Below, in pieces: positions 7,446 to 13,857 of a stretch of 29,798 nt of DNA (positions are counted from its first letter, which is position 1; each line of letters starts with the position of its first letter). Under the pieces are notes generated by a model that saw nothing but the letters and a program-made list of their open reading frames with translations, made no database searches and was not told where the DNA came from. A program made the position numbers and the translations under genes. Source of the stretch: an uncultured Bacillota bacterium. Its GTDB lineage: Bacteria; Bacillota; Dehalobacteriia; UBA4068; UBA4997. The stretch is from positions 1 through 29,798 of the forward strand of contig CAQWMM010000028.1 in the NCBI GenBank assembly GCA_948907985.1, read 5' to 3'.

Positions 7446-7838
7446 TTTAACGCCGGGCAGCTCTTTGATTTTAGCTTCCATTTTAGCGGCGCAGTTGGCG
7501 CAGCCCAGATTTTCCAAAATATAGACCTGCTTTTCACAGCCGTCGTCCGGCATTTTGCAGGTGCAGTTTGCCAGGCTTTCGCCGCAGACGTCGCAGTATT
7601 CTTCATGGGGATGGCATAGCTCACACTCACAGTCGGCGGGATGTCCGGGGGTGTGGTGGTGTTCATGTTCGTGGCGGTGGTCATGTCCGCAGCCGCATTC
7701 ATCGTGGTCGTGGTGGTGTTCATGTTCGTGGCCGTGGTCATGTCCACAGCCACATTCGTCATGGTCGTGGTGATGTTCATGTTTATGCTCGTGATTATGG
7801 ATATGTTCGTCGTTATTTTGGTGTATATGTTTGGGCAT
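7443..7838 (-). CDS. Histidine/cysteine-rich N-terminus plus truncated HMA domain of the metal ATPase
   Basis: The ATG at 7838, behind AAAGGAGGT, opens a 131-residue frame. Residues 1-62 are mostly His, Glu and Asp with two near-identical 19-residue units containing DECGCGHDH. Then comes a cysteine-rich part (CECELC, CDVCGESLANCTC), and then the first two-thirds of an HMA domain (YILENLGCANCAAK) that breaks off at ELPGVK with TAA. The next codons in the same frame read GTVNFATKQL, matching ITFATKQL of the second HMA domain, so the stop is inside a colinear domain. The segment would bind Zn, Ni, Co or Cd and hand the metal to the pump. It may be the front of a nonsense-broken gene, or a separate small metal-binding protein. 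The promoter and operators lie just upstream. Confidence 0.75.
   Translation of the reverse strand: MPKHIHQNNDEHIHNHEHKHEHHHDHDECGCGHDHGHEHEHHHDHDECGCGHDHRHEHEHHHTPGHPADCECELCHPHEEYCDVCGESLANCTCKMPDDGCEKQVYILENLGCANCAAKMEAKIKELPGVK
7661..7774 (-). repeat. Two tandem 57-bp repeats encoding the His-rich units
   Basis: Copies at 7661-7717 and 7718-7774 differ at only a few bases, mostly silent. A third, degenerate copy begins at 7775. Each 57-bp copy encodes 19 residues around DECGCGHDH, so copy number can change without shifting the frame. Confidence 0.8.
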
Positions 7839-7873
7839 CAGAGGAACCTCCTTTAAGATTACTTTATTTTGTT

Positions 7874-7903
7874 TGAATAAAAGTTCATATGAATAACTGT
7901 TCA
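7874..7903. promoter_or_regulatory. Two tandem ArsR/SmtB (CzrA)-like metal-sensor operators
   Basis: TGAATAAAAGTTCA (7874-7887) and TGAATAACTGTTCA (7890-7903) both have the TGAA-N6-TTCA inverted-repeat core of operators bound by zinc/cadmium-sensing ArsR/SmtB repressors. They lie about 6-35 nt downstream of the predicted start site of the ATPase transcript, where a bound repressor would block transcription. No arsR-type gene is in this window. Confidence 0.6.
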
Positions 7904-7915
7904 AATGTTGTCTTT

Positions 7916-7944
7916 ATCATAAACTATTTTTGCCCATTTGTCAA
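7916..7944 (-). promoter_or_regulatory. Promoter of the metal ATPase
   Basis: On the minus strand TTGACA (7939-7944), a 17-bp spacer and TATGAT (7916-7921): one mismatch from consensus. Such a strong promoter fits a gene normally held off by a repressor. Confidence 0.8.
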
Positions 7945-7986
7945 TAGCTAAAAAAGCAAAAAAAGGGAAAAATTCATAAAAAATGT

Positions 7987-8015
7987 TTGACAAATCATTT
8001 TTTATGATGTATAAT
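7987..8015 (+). promoter_or_regulatory. Consensus promoter of the riboswitch-ABC transporter operon
   Basis: TTGACA (7987-7992), a 17-bp spacer and TATAAT (8010-8015) form a perfect sigma-A/sigma-70 consensus. Transcription should start near 8022, 25 nt before the riboswitch. Confidence 0.88.
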
Positions 8016-8046
8016 ACAAGAAGTATTTACCATAAAAACTGAATAT

Positions 8047-8235
8047 GTAATATTTGAGTATCAAATTGATTGCAGGCTTTCGCCTCTGGCTGGGGCCTGT
8101 ACAGGGAAACCGGAAAAAGCCGGTACGATGCCGTCACTGTGTGAGTGAATCGGCCGCGATTATACCACTGGGCGTAAGGTCTGGGAAGGTGCGGTGCAGA
8201 TGATGATCTCGAGTCAGGATACCTGCTCATATTAC
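8047..8235 (+). promoter_or_regulatory. Cobalamin (B12) riboswitch
   Basis: The conserved elements of the cobalamin aptamer appear in order: AGGGAAACCGG (8103-8113), GCCGGTACGATGCCGTCACTG (8119-8139), the CCACTGGG and GGGAAGG segments (8166-8189), and the B12-box-type 3' end GAGTCAGGATACCTGC (8211-8226). The closing stem is visible: GTAATA (8047-8052) with TATTAC (8230-8235), extended by TGAG with CTCA. Binding of adenosylcobalamin or a related corrinoid normally switches such operons off. It lies between a consensus promoter and a terminator hairpin ahead of the ABC importer genes, so it should control all five. Confidence 0.92.
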
Positions 8236-8291
8236 ATCCATTGACAATAATTTCTTACGGTATATATTTGAGAAATTTTGTTTATTTATAG

Positions 8292-8320
8292 AGGACAATT
8301 TATGTATATTGTCCTGTTTT
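8292..8320 (+). terminator. First hairpin of the riboswitch expression platform
   Basis: AGGACAAT (8292-8299) pairs perfectly with ATTGTCCT (8308-8315), followed by GTTTTCTGTTT. The T-tract is interrupted, so it is either a weak terminator or part of a structure competing with the next hairpin. Confidence 0.4.
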
Positions 8321-8329
8321 CTGTTTGGC

Positions 8330-8385
8330 AAACACAATCTTAAACGGCAAATTACAGCGGTTTTAAGGTTGTGTTTTTTTGTGTT
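8330..8385 (+). terminator. Rho-independent terminator between riboswitch and transporter genes
   Basis: AAACACAATCTTAAA (8330-8344) pairs over 15 bp, with one G-U pair, with TTTAAGGTTGTGTTT (8362-8376), followed by a T-rich tail. Its place, after the aptamer and before the first gene, makes it the likely transcription-termination switch. Confidence 0.8.
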
Positions 8386-8416
8386 TAAAATGTAGAAACA
8401 AAGGAGAGAAAGCAGT

Positions 8417-9355
8417 TTGAGCTTAAAGGATTTTGGCAAAAGAATTTTGCAGATTGTCATTGTTTTGCTGGGCGTCAGCTTTTTAACTTTCAGCCTGACA
8501 TATCTGGCTCCCGGTGATCCGGTGCGCTCTATGTATGCCGCCAGCGGCGTTATCCCATCGGAGGAGGTTCTGGAGAGCATGCGCGAGCAGCTGGGGCTGA
8601 ACAAGCCTTTTTTAGTGCAATACTTTAACTGGTTGGGCAACTGCCTGCATGGTGATTTCGGCACTTCATTTTCATCCGGCAAGCCGGTAGTGGATTCTTT
8701 ACTGGCGCGTCTTTGGCCAACTTTAAAGCTATCGCTGTTATCATTGGCGCTAATGTTGCTGATAGCGGTGCCCGCCGGTATGCTGGCTGCGGTTAAGCGT
8801 AACAAATGGCCGGATTATCTGGTGCGTGCCTGTACATTTTTTGGCATTTCCATGCCAAACTTTTGGGTTGGTCTGTTATTGATTTACTTGCTGGCTTTAA
8901 AGCTGAATCTGCTGCCGGTAACATCCATAACCGGCGGCTGGCAGCGGATGGTTATGCCGGCTATAACCATGGCTTTTGCGATGGCCGCCAAATATACCAG
9001 GCAGGTGCGCACCGCCGTTTTGGACGAGCTTAGCCAGGATTATGTGGTGGGCGCGCGCTGCCGGGGTATTAAGGAAAGCGTAATCCTTTGGCGGCATGTT
9101 TTCCCAAATGCGCTGCTGCCGCTGGTAACTATGCTGGGGTTGTCCTTAGGCAACCTGTTGGGCGGCACTGCGGTTGTAGAAACAATCTTTTCCTATCCGG
9201 GGCTTGGCAGTCTGGCAGTTTCGGCAATTACCGCCCATGATTATTATTTAATTCAGGGCGTGGTGCTTTGGATTGCTTTAATTTATATGGTTATCAACCT
9301 GGCGGTGGATATTTCTTATACATATTTAGATCCGCGCATGCGGGAGGGGAGGTAA
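8417..9355 (+). CDS. ABC importer permease 1, NikB/DppB/OppB family
   Basis: A 312-residue inner-membrane permease of the nickel/dipeptide/oligopeptide class. The N-terminal helix is followed by the family-typical external segment YLAPGDPVRSMY, where the LxPGDP pattern is characteristic of DppB/NikB. About six membrane helices follow, with the ATPase-coupling EAA-type loop near residues 205-230 (VVGARCRGIKESVILWRHVFPNALLP). The start is a TTG at 8417, supported by AAAGGAGAG at 8400-8407. It is the first gene behind the cobalamin riboswitch and is followed after 3 nt by the second permease. Family homology alone does not distinguish a peptide from a metal-chelate substrate; the riboswitch points to cobalt or corrinoid-related uptake. 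Confidence 0.9.
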   Translation: MSLKDFGKRILQIVIVLLGVSFLTFSLTYLAPGDPVRSMYAASGVIPSEEVLESMREQLGLNKPFLVQYFNWLGNCLHGDFGTSFSSGKPVVDSLLARLWPTLKLSLLSLALMLLIAVPAGMLAAVKRNKWPDYLVRACTFFGISMPNFWVGLLLIYLLALKLNLLPVTSITGGWQRMVMPAITMAFAMAAKYTRQVRTAVLDELSQDYVVGARCRGIKESVILWRHVFPNALLPLVTMLGLSLGNLLGGTAVVETIFSYPGLGSLAVSAITAHDYYLIQGVVLWIALIYMVINLAVDISYTYLDPRMREGR

Positions 9356-9358
9356 GTT

Positions 9359-10189
9359 ATGGTAAAGATTGCAGCCTTTATCAAAGCCAATAAGCAGTTC
9401 ACTTTTTTCTCGCTGTTGGCGGCGGCGGTGATTGCGGTGGCCTGGCTGGCCCCGCTGCTGCCGATTCAGGACCCTTATGCGGCCGTAATGCGTGATTCTT
9501 TGCAGGCCCCCAGCGCGGAGCATTGGTTTGGTACTGATAAACTGGGGCGCGATGTGTTTTCCCGCGTGATTTTTGGGGCCAGAACCTCGCTTTCGGCTAC
9601 GCTGACGCTGGTCTTTTGCATTTTTCTGTTAGGCAGCGTGCTTGGCGTGCTGGCCGGTTACTTTGGTAAATTAGTTGACACGGTGATTATGCGGGTGGCC
9701 GATATGATGATTTCCTTTCCGGGTATGATTTTGGCTATTGCGATTGCCGGTATTTTGGGGGCCAGCATTACCAACGCCGTTATTGCTATCACCATGGTTA
9801 GCTGGACGAAATATGCCCGCCTTTCGCGCAGTCTGGTACTGAAGATCCGGCACAAGGATTATGTGGCGGCCGCTACCGTAACCGGCTCGCGCACGCTTTA
9901 TATATTGCGGCGCTATATGCTGCCCAACGCTTTGCCCACGCTGGTGATCACTGCGGCGACAGATATTGGCGGTATGATGTTGGAACTGGCCGGCCTTTCA
10001 TTTCTGGGCTTTGGCGCGCTGGCGCCTACGCCGGAGTGGGGTCTGATGCTGAACGAGGGGCGGTCCTGCCTGGAAAACGCCCCCTGGATGATGATTTTCC
10101 CCGGGTTGGCAATTTTTCTGGTGGTGGTGATCTTTAATTTGCTGGGCGACAGCCTGCGCGATGTTTTGGACCCCCGGACTGATAATTAA
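9359..10189 (+). CDS. ABC importer permease 2, NikC/DppC/OppC family
   Basis: A 276-residue partner permease. After the first helix comes the signature periplasmic stretch ending HWFGTDKLGRDVFSRVIFGARTSL (about residues 57-80), diagnostic for NikC/DppC/OppC. The EAA-type coupling loop is near 165-195 (YVAAATVTGSRTLYILRRYMLPNALP). About six helices are visible. The ATG at 9359 is preceded by GGGAGGGGAGG inside the end of the upstream permease gene, so the pair is translationally coupled. It forms the heterodimeric membrane channel with the preceding gene product. Confidence 0.92.
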   Translation: MVKIAAFIKANKQFTFFSLLAAAVIAVAWLAPLLPIQDPYAAVMRDSLQAPSAEHWFGTDKLGRDVFSRVIFGARTSLSATLTLVFCIFLLGSVLGVLAGYFGKLVDTVIMRVADMMISFPGMILAIAIAGILGASITNAVIAITMVSWTKYARLSRSLVLKIRHKDYVAAATVTGSRTLYILRRYMLPNALPTLVITAATDIGGMMLELAGLSFLGFGALAPTPEWGLMLNEGRSCLENAPWMMIFPGLAIFLVVVIFNLLGDSLRDVLDPRTDN

Positions 10190-10202
10190 ATTTTCGTTTA
10201 TA

Positions 10203-10220
10203 AATCGGCCTGGGCCGGTT
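10203..10220 (+). other. Intergenic hairpin before the binding-protein gene
   Basis: AATCGGCC (10203-10210) pairs with GGCCGGTT (10213-10220) with one wobble pair. No T-run follows, so it is not a terminator. It may stabilise the mRNA or adjust the relative amounts of permease and binding protein. Confidence 0.4.
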
Positions 10221-10259
10221 TGCAATAATCATATTTAATAAGGAAGGATTGATACCAAA

Positions 10260-11855
10260 ATGAAAAAATTAACTAAATTGTTGGCGCTTGGTTTGTTGAT
10301 GTTGACCGCTTTAGGCGCTCTGTCCGGCTGCGGCAGCGAAACGGACCAAAAGGCCGAAACGCCGGGCGCTGCCAGCGATACGCTGCGTTTTGGCTGCTTC
10401 AGCTATTCCGACGTGCTGGATCCCGGCCAGATGATTAATTCCGGCTGGGCGGTCAGCCGCTATGGCGTGGGCGAATGTCTGTTCCGCTTTGATGATGAAA
10501 TGAACGCAATCCCCTGGCTGGCCGATAGTTATACAGTATCGGACGATCATAAAACCTGGACTATCCATATGCGCGACGGCGTAAAGTTCTCTAACGGCAA
10601 TGCCGTAACCGCCCAGGCGGTGGTTGATGAGTTCCAGCGTATTTATGATATGGAAGAGGAAAACAGTGTTAAACCCAGCAAGTTTATAGATATGGTTTCG
10701 ATGACGGCGGATAACGAGGCCGGTACGGTTACAATCGTTACCAACACAGCCTATCCGGATTTAACCAAGGTTCTGTCTTATCCCTCTTTTGTGATTTTGG
10801 ACGTGAACGCCGGTACGGATTTTGCCACGCAACCGGTAGGCACCGGCCCTTATGCCATAACCTCCTTTGACGGCAAGATCAGCTGTATTTTGGTGCGTAA
10901 TGAAAATTATTGGAACGGCGAAGTTCCTTATGCCAATCTGCAAATTGCCTTTATTAACGACAGCACCACCAAGGCGCTTTCGCTGCAAAACGGCGACGTT
11001 GATATGGTGGAGAATATCACCACCACTAATGATTTGGCCAAGCTTAAAGAAGACGATAAATATTATGTAACCTCCACGCCCGGTATGCGCTGCGGCTTTG
11101 CCTATATCAATCAGGCCGGTGTGTTGGGCAACGACGAACTGCGCGAAGCAGTTTTGATGGCTTTGGACAATACCACAATGACCGAAATTACTTTGGGCGG
11201 CTTATACACGGAGGGTTTCTCGGTTCTGCCGTCCAGTCTGGATTATAACTATGCTCAGCTGACTAACCCCTTTGCTTACGATCTGGACGCGGCTGTTCAG
11301 AAGTTGGACGCTGCCGGCATTGTGGATACGGACGGCGACGGCGTGCGCGAAATTGACGGCCAGAATATCGAGTTAAATTATATTACCTACGATAACCGCG
11401 GCCTTTCCCATTACGCAGAGGCTATTCAGCTCCAGCTTGGCGAAATCGGTATTCCGGTTAAGGTGGCCAGCAGCGACGCTGATACGGAATGGAATTTGAT
11501 GGTGGCCGGCCAGTATGATTTGTGCTCTTCCAACTGGACAACCGTTGGCACCGGCGATCCTACGGAATTTTTGGCTAACTGGTACTCTAAATCGGCCGCT
11601 AACTATTGCAACTATGCTAACGCCGAATTTGATACGTTGTATGAACAAATGCTGATCGAGTTAGACGAGAACGTACGCAAGGATTTGATTACTAAAATGC
11701 AGCAGATTTTGATTGACGACGCGGCGGTTTTGGTGCATGGTTATTATAACAGTAATATGTGCAGCATTAAAGCCAACGTAACCGGTGCGGAGATTGGCAC
11801 GGCTGATTATTATTGGATTACCAACCAGATGCGCCCGGCCGGTACTAATAATTAA
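10260..11855 (+). CDS. Substrate-binding lipoprotein, family 5 (DppA/OppA/NikA-like)
   Basis: A 531-residue lipoprotein that captures the substrate outside the membrane. The signal peptide has a lysine-rich start and a hydrophobic core, and the lipobox LSGC places the lipidated cysteine at residue 24. The family-5 pattern is clear: an N-terminal domain with LRFGCFSYSDVLDPGQ, DHKTWTIHMRDGVKFSNGNAVTAQAVVDEFQRI (about 100-132), GTGPYAI, and the 'ALSLQNGDVDM' region. A DTDGDGVREI loop near residue 360 resembles a calcium-binding loop, as is common in this family. Placing the binding protein third, after both permeases, is unusual for nik/dpp operons. The ATG at 10260 follows AAGGAAGG. The ligand is not deducible from residues; riboswitch control favours a cobalt/nickel complex or a corrinoid-related ligand over nutritional peptides. 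Confidence 0.9.
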   Translation: MKKLTKLLALGLLMLTALGALSGCGSETDQKAETPGAASDTLRFGCFSYSDVLDPGQMINSGWAVSRYGVGECLFRFDDEMNAIPWLADSYTVSDDHKTWTIHMRDGVKFSNGNAVTAQAVVDEFQRIYDMEEENSVKPSKFIDMVSMTADNEAGTVTIVTNTAYPDLTKVLSYPSFVILDVNAGTDFATQPVGTGPYAITSFDGKISCILVRNENYWNGEVPYANLQIAFINDSTTKALSLQNGDVDMVENITTTNDLAKLKEDDKYYVTSTPGMRCGFAYINQAGVLGNDELREAVLMALDNTTMTEITLGGLYTEGFSVLPSSLDYNYAQLTNPFAYDLDAAVQKLDAAGIVDTDGDGVREIDGQNIELNYITYDNRGLSHYAEAIQLQLGEIGIPVKVASSDADTEWNLMVAGQYDLCSSNWTTVGTGDPTEFLANWYSKSAANYCNYANAEFDTLYEQMLIELDENVRKDLITKMQQILIDDAAVLVHGYYNSNMCSIKANVTGAEIGTADYYWITNQMRPAGTNN

Positions 11856-11886
11856 TCTGAAAATATAGTGATATAAGAGGAATAAA

Positions 11887-12675
11887 ATGCTGAAAATTCA
11901 GGATATAACGGTTAAATATGGGCAAAGCAGCCAGCCGATTATCGAACATTTTAATCTGGATTTGGCCGCCGGTCAGATTTGCAGCATTGTTGGAGAAAGC
12001 GGCAGCGGCAAAACCAGCGTGATCCGGGCAGTTTTGGGTTGTCTGCCGGGCGGCGGCGAGGTTGTGGCTGGCGATATTAAATTTGAGAATGAATCCTTGC
12101 TGGCTTATTCGCGCGAACAGTGGCGCAGACTGCGCGGTACCAAAATTTCAATGATTTTTCAGGATTCCGGCGCAATGATTAATCCCACTCGCAAAATTGG
12201 CGATCAATTTGTTGAATATATCCTAACCCATGAAAAAATGCCTAAAAAGGCGGCTTTCGCCATGGGGGTTGAAATGCTGGAGCGCATGCGCCTGCCAAGC
12301 GGCGACAATATTATGCGGAGTTATCCGTTTCAGCTTTCCGGCGGTATGCGCCAAAGGGTGGGCATTGCCATGGCGATGACCTTTCAGCCCAGGCTGCTGC
12401 TGGCTGATGAGCCGACCAGCGCCCTGGACGTTACCACTCAGGCACAGATTGTGCGCCAGATGTTGGAACTGCGCGAGCAATACGGCACCGGAATTATTAT
12501 TGTAACGCACAACTTGGGGGTGGCCGCTTATATGGCAGATAAAACCGTGGTAATGCAGAAAGGGCGAATTGTGGAGCAGGGCAGCCGGGAAGAAATTTTG
12601 CACCGGCCGCAGCATGAATATACGCGGGCCTTGCTGGCCGCCGTGCCGTCATTGGAGGGAGAACGCTATGTCTGA
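11887..12675 (+). CDS. ABC importer ATPase 1, NikD/DppD/OppD family
   Basis: A 262-residue ATPase with Walker A GESGSGKT (36-43), the Q-loop in ISMIFQDSGAMINP, the ABC signature LSGGMRQRV, Walker B LLLADEPTSALD and the switch histidine in IIVTHNLGV. The NP after the Q-loop and the THNLGVAAYMAD ending are typical of the oligopeptide/nickel subfamily. The C-terminal tail is short, without the cysteine-rich extension found in its partner. The ATG at 11887 follows AGAGGAA. Its last codons overlap the start of the second ATPase gene by 8 bp. Confidence 0.93.
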   Translation: MLKIQDITVKYGQSSQPIIEHFNLDLAAGQICSIVGESGSGKTSVIRAVLGCLPGGGEVVAGDIKFENESLLAYSREQWRRLRGTKISMIFQDSGAMINPTRKIGDQFVEYILTHEKMPKKAAFAMGVEMLERMRLPSGDNIMRSYPFQLSGGMRQRVGIAMAMTFQPRLLLADEPTSALDVTTQAQIVRQMLELREQYGTGIIIVTHNLGVAAYMADKTVVMQKGRIVEQGSREEILHRPQHEYTRALLAAVPSLEGERYV

Positions 12676-13639
12676 AGCTAAATCTGGGCAAACAGGCGAA
12701 CTGCTTTTGCAGGCCCGGCATATTACCCGGTGCTTTCCGGCCTCCGGCGGCCGCTGGCTGACCGCCTGCAATGATGTAAACCTGAATATTTACCGGGGGC
12801 AAACCCTGGGGCTGGTGGGGGAAAGCGGCTGTGGCAAAAGTACCTTTATGCGCTTTATTGTGCAGCTGGATATGCCCACCGAGGGCGAAATTATTTATCG
12901 GGGCGAGGACATAACCAAAATGCGCGGCGCTCGCCTGCGCGAAAACCGCCAGAATATCCAAATGGTTTTTCAGGACCCTTACGCCTCTTTTAACCCCCGT
13001 ATGAAAATCAAGGATATAATCTGCGAGCCGCTGCTGAATTTTGGGCGCATTAAAGCCGCGGAGCGCGGCGCTAAGGCCCGTGAGCTGCTGGAGATGGTGG
13101 AACTGCCGGGAGAACTGGCCGATCGCTATCCTCATAACATGAGCGGCGGCCAGCGTCAGCGCATTGGTATTGCCCGCGCCCTGGCGCTGGAGCCGGAAAT
13201 TATCATTTGCGATGAGTCAACCTCGGCTCTTGACGCTTCGGTGCAGGATAAAATAATTCGTCTGCTGGTTAAATTGCAGCGCGAAAAGAATATTGCCATT
13301 GGTTTTATCGCGCATGATTTGGGTTTGATTTCCTCGTTTGCGCATCAGGTGGCCGTTATGTATCTGGGGAATATTGTGGAAATAATGCCGGGGGAGCAGG
13401 TTAAAAACGCCCTGCACCCATACAGCAAAACCTTGTTGGACGCCGTGTTTGATCTTAAGATGGATTTTAATAAAAAAATTCCCCAGCTGGACAGTGAAAT
13501 CCCCAGCCCCTTAGACGCGCCTAAGGGCTGCCCGTTCCACACCCGATGTCCTCGCTGCACCGCCTTGTGCCAGACGGAGCGCCCCGAGCTGAAAGAACTG
13601 GCCCCAGAACATTTTGCGGCCTGCCATATGCTGGCTTAA
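12668..13639 (+). CDS. ABC importer ATPase 2, NikE/DppF/OppF family
   Basis: A 323-residue ATPase with Walker A GESGCGKS (51-58), Q-loop MVFQDPYASFNPRM, signature MSGGQRQRIGIARAL, Walker B IIICDESTSALD and IAHDLGLIS. The C-terminal oligopeptide-transporter domain has its usual cysteine cluster CPFHTRCPRCTALC. The open frame begins further upstream, inside the previous gene, but the ATG at 12668 is the sensible start: it overlaps the end of ATPase 1 by 8 bp and follows GGAGGGAG. The two ATPases should form a heterodimer that drives the two permeases. The operon ends right after this gene at a strong terminator. Confidence 0.93.
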   Translation: MSEAKSGQTGELLLQARHITRCFPASGGRWLTACNDVNLNIYRGQTLGLVGESGCGKSTFMRFIVQLDMPTEGEIIYRGEDITKMRGARLRENRQNIQMVFQDPYASFNPRMKIKDIICEPLLNFGRIKAAERGAKARELLEMVELPGELADRYPHNMSGGQRQRIGIARALALEPEIIICDESTSALDASVQDKIIRLLVKLQREKNIAIGFIAHDLGLISSFAHQVAVMYLGNIVEIMPGEQVKNALHPYSKTLLDAVFDLKMDFNKKIPQLDSEIPSPLDAPKGCPFHTRCPRCTALCQTERPELKELAPEHFAACHMLA

Positions 13640-13652
13640 ATAAAAAAAACTG

Positions 13653-13692
13653 AAGTGATTTATCCGTTTGTAGGGATAAATCACTTTTTTTC
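13653..13692 (+). terminator. Terminator of the ABC importer operon
   Basis: AAGTGATTTATCC (13653-13665) pairs perfectly with GGATAAATCACTT (13674-13686), followed by T-rich sequence. A preceding run of A suggests some function on the other strand as well. Confidence 0.92.
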
Positions 13693-13857
13693 AGATATTT
13701 TTTTTATTATTCCAAAAGTTTAAACTTTGTTTATAATTTTTAATTATTATTATAATAATATTTGAAGATAATTTAATTAGCTGTGCTGATTAACAAACGC
13801 TCAATCAAGCCGTGGCTATCGGGCTGAATGGGGGTTCAATTCAGGAGGTGCATTTTA

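Noticed and set aside
7661..7774. CRISPR-like array
   Set aside because: The repeats are adjacent, without spacers, and code for protein in frame.
7555..7876. Several overlapping plus-strand frames of 70-100 codons opposite the His-rich segment
   Set aside because: They are shadows of the His/Cys-rich repeat; their translations are repetitive Val/Phe/Met or Ser/Trp strings, and the minus-strand frame has the ribosome site and HMA motif.
8227..8805. A 192-codon minus-strand frame across the riboswitch terminator and permease start
   Set aside because: It lies over the terminator hairpins and opposite a clear permease; no family features and no ribosome site.
13715..13760. A 14-bp palindrome AAAGTTTAAACTTT (13715-13728) and TATAAT in AT-rich sequence before nfeD
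   Set aside because: The TATAAT has no acceptable -35 box and AT-rich palindromes arise easily by chance; not enough to call a promoter or operator.
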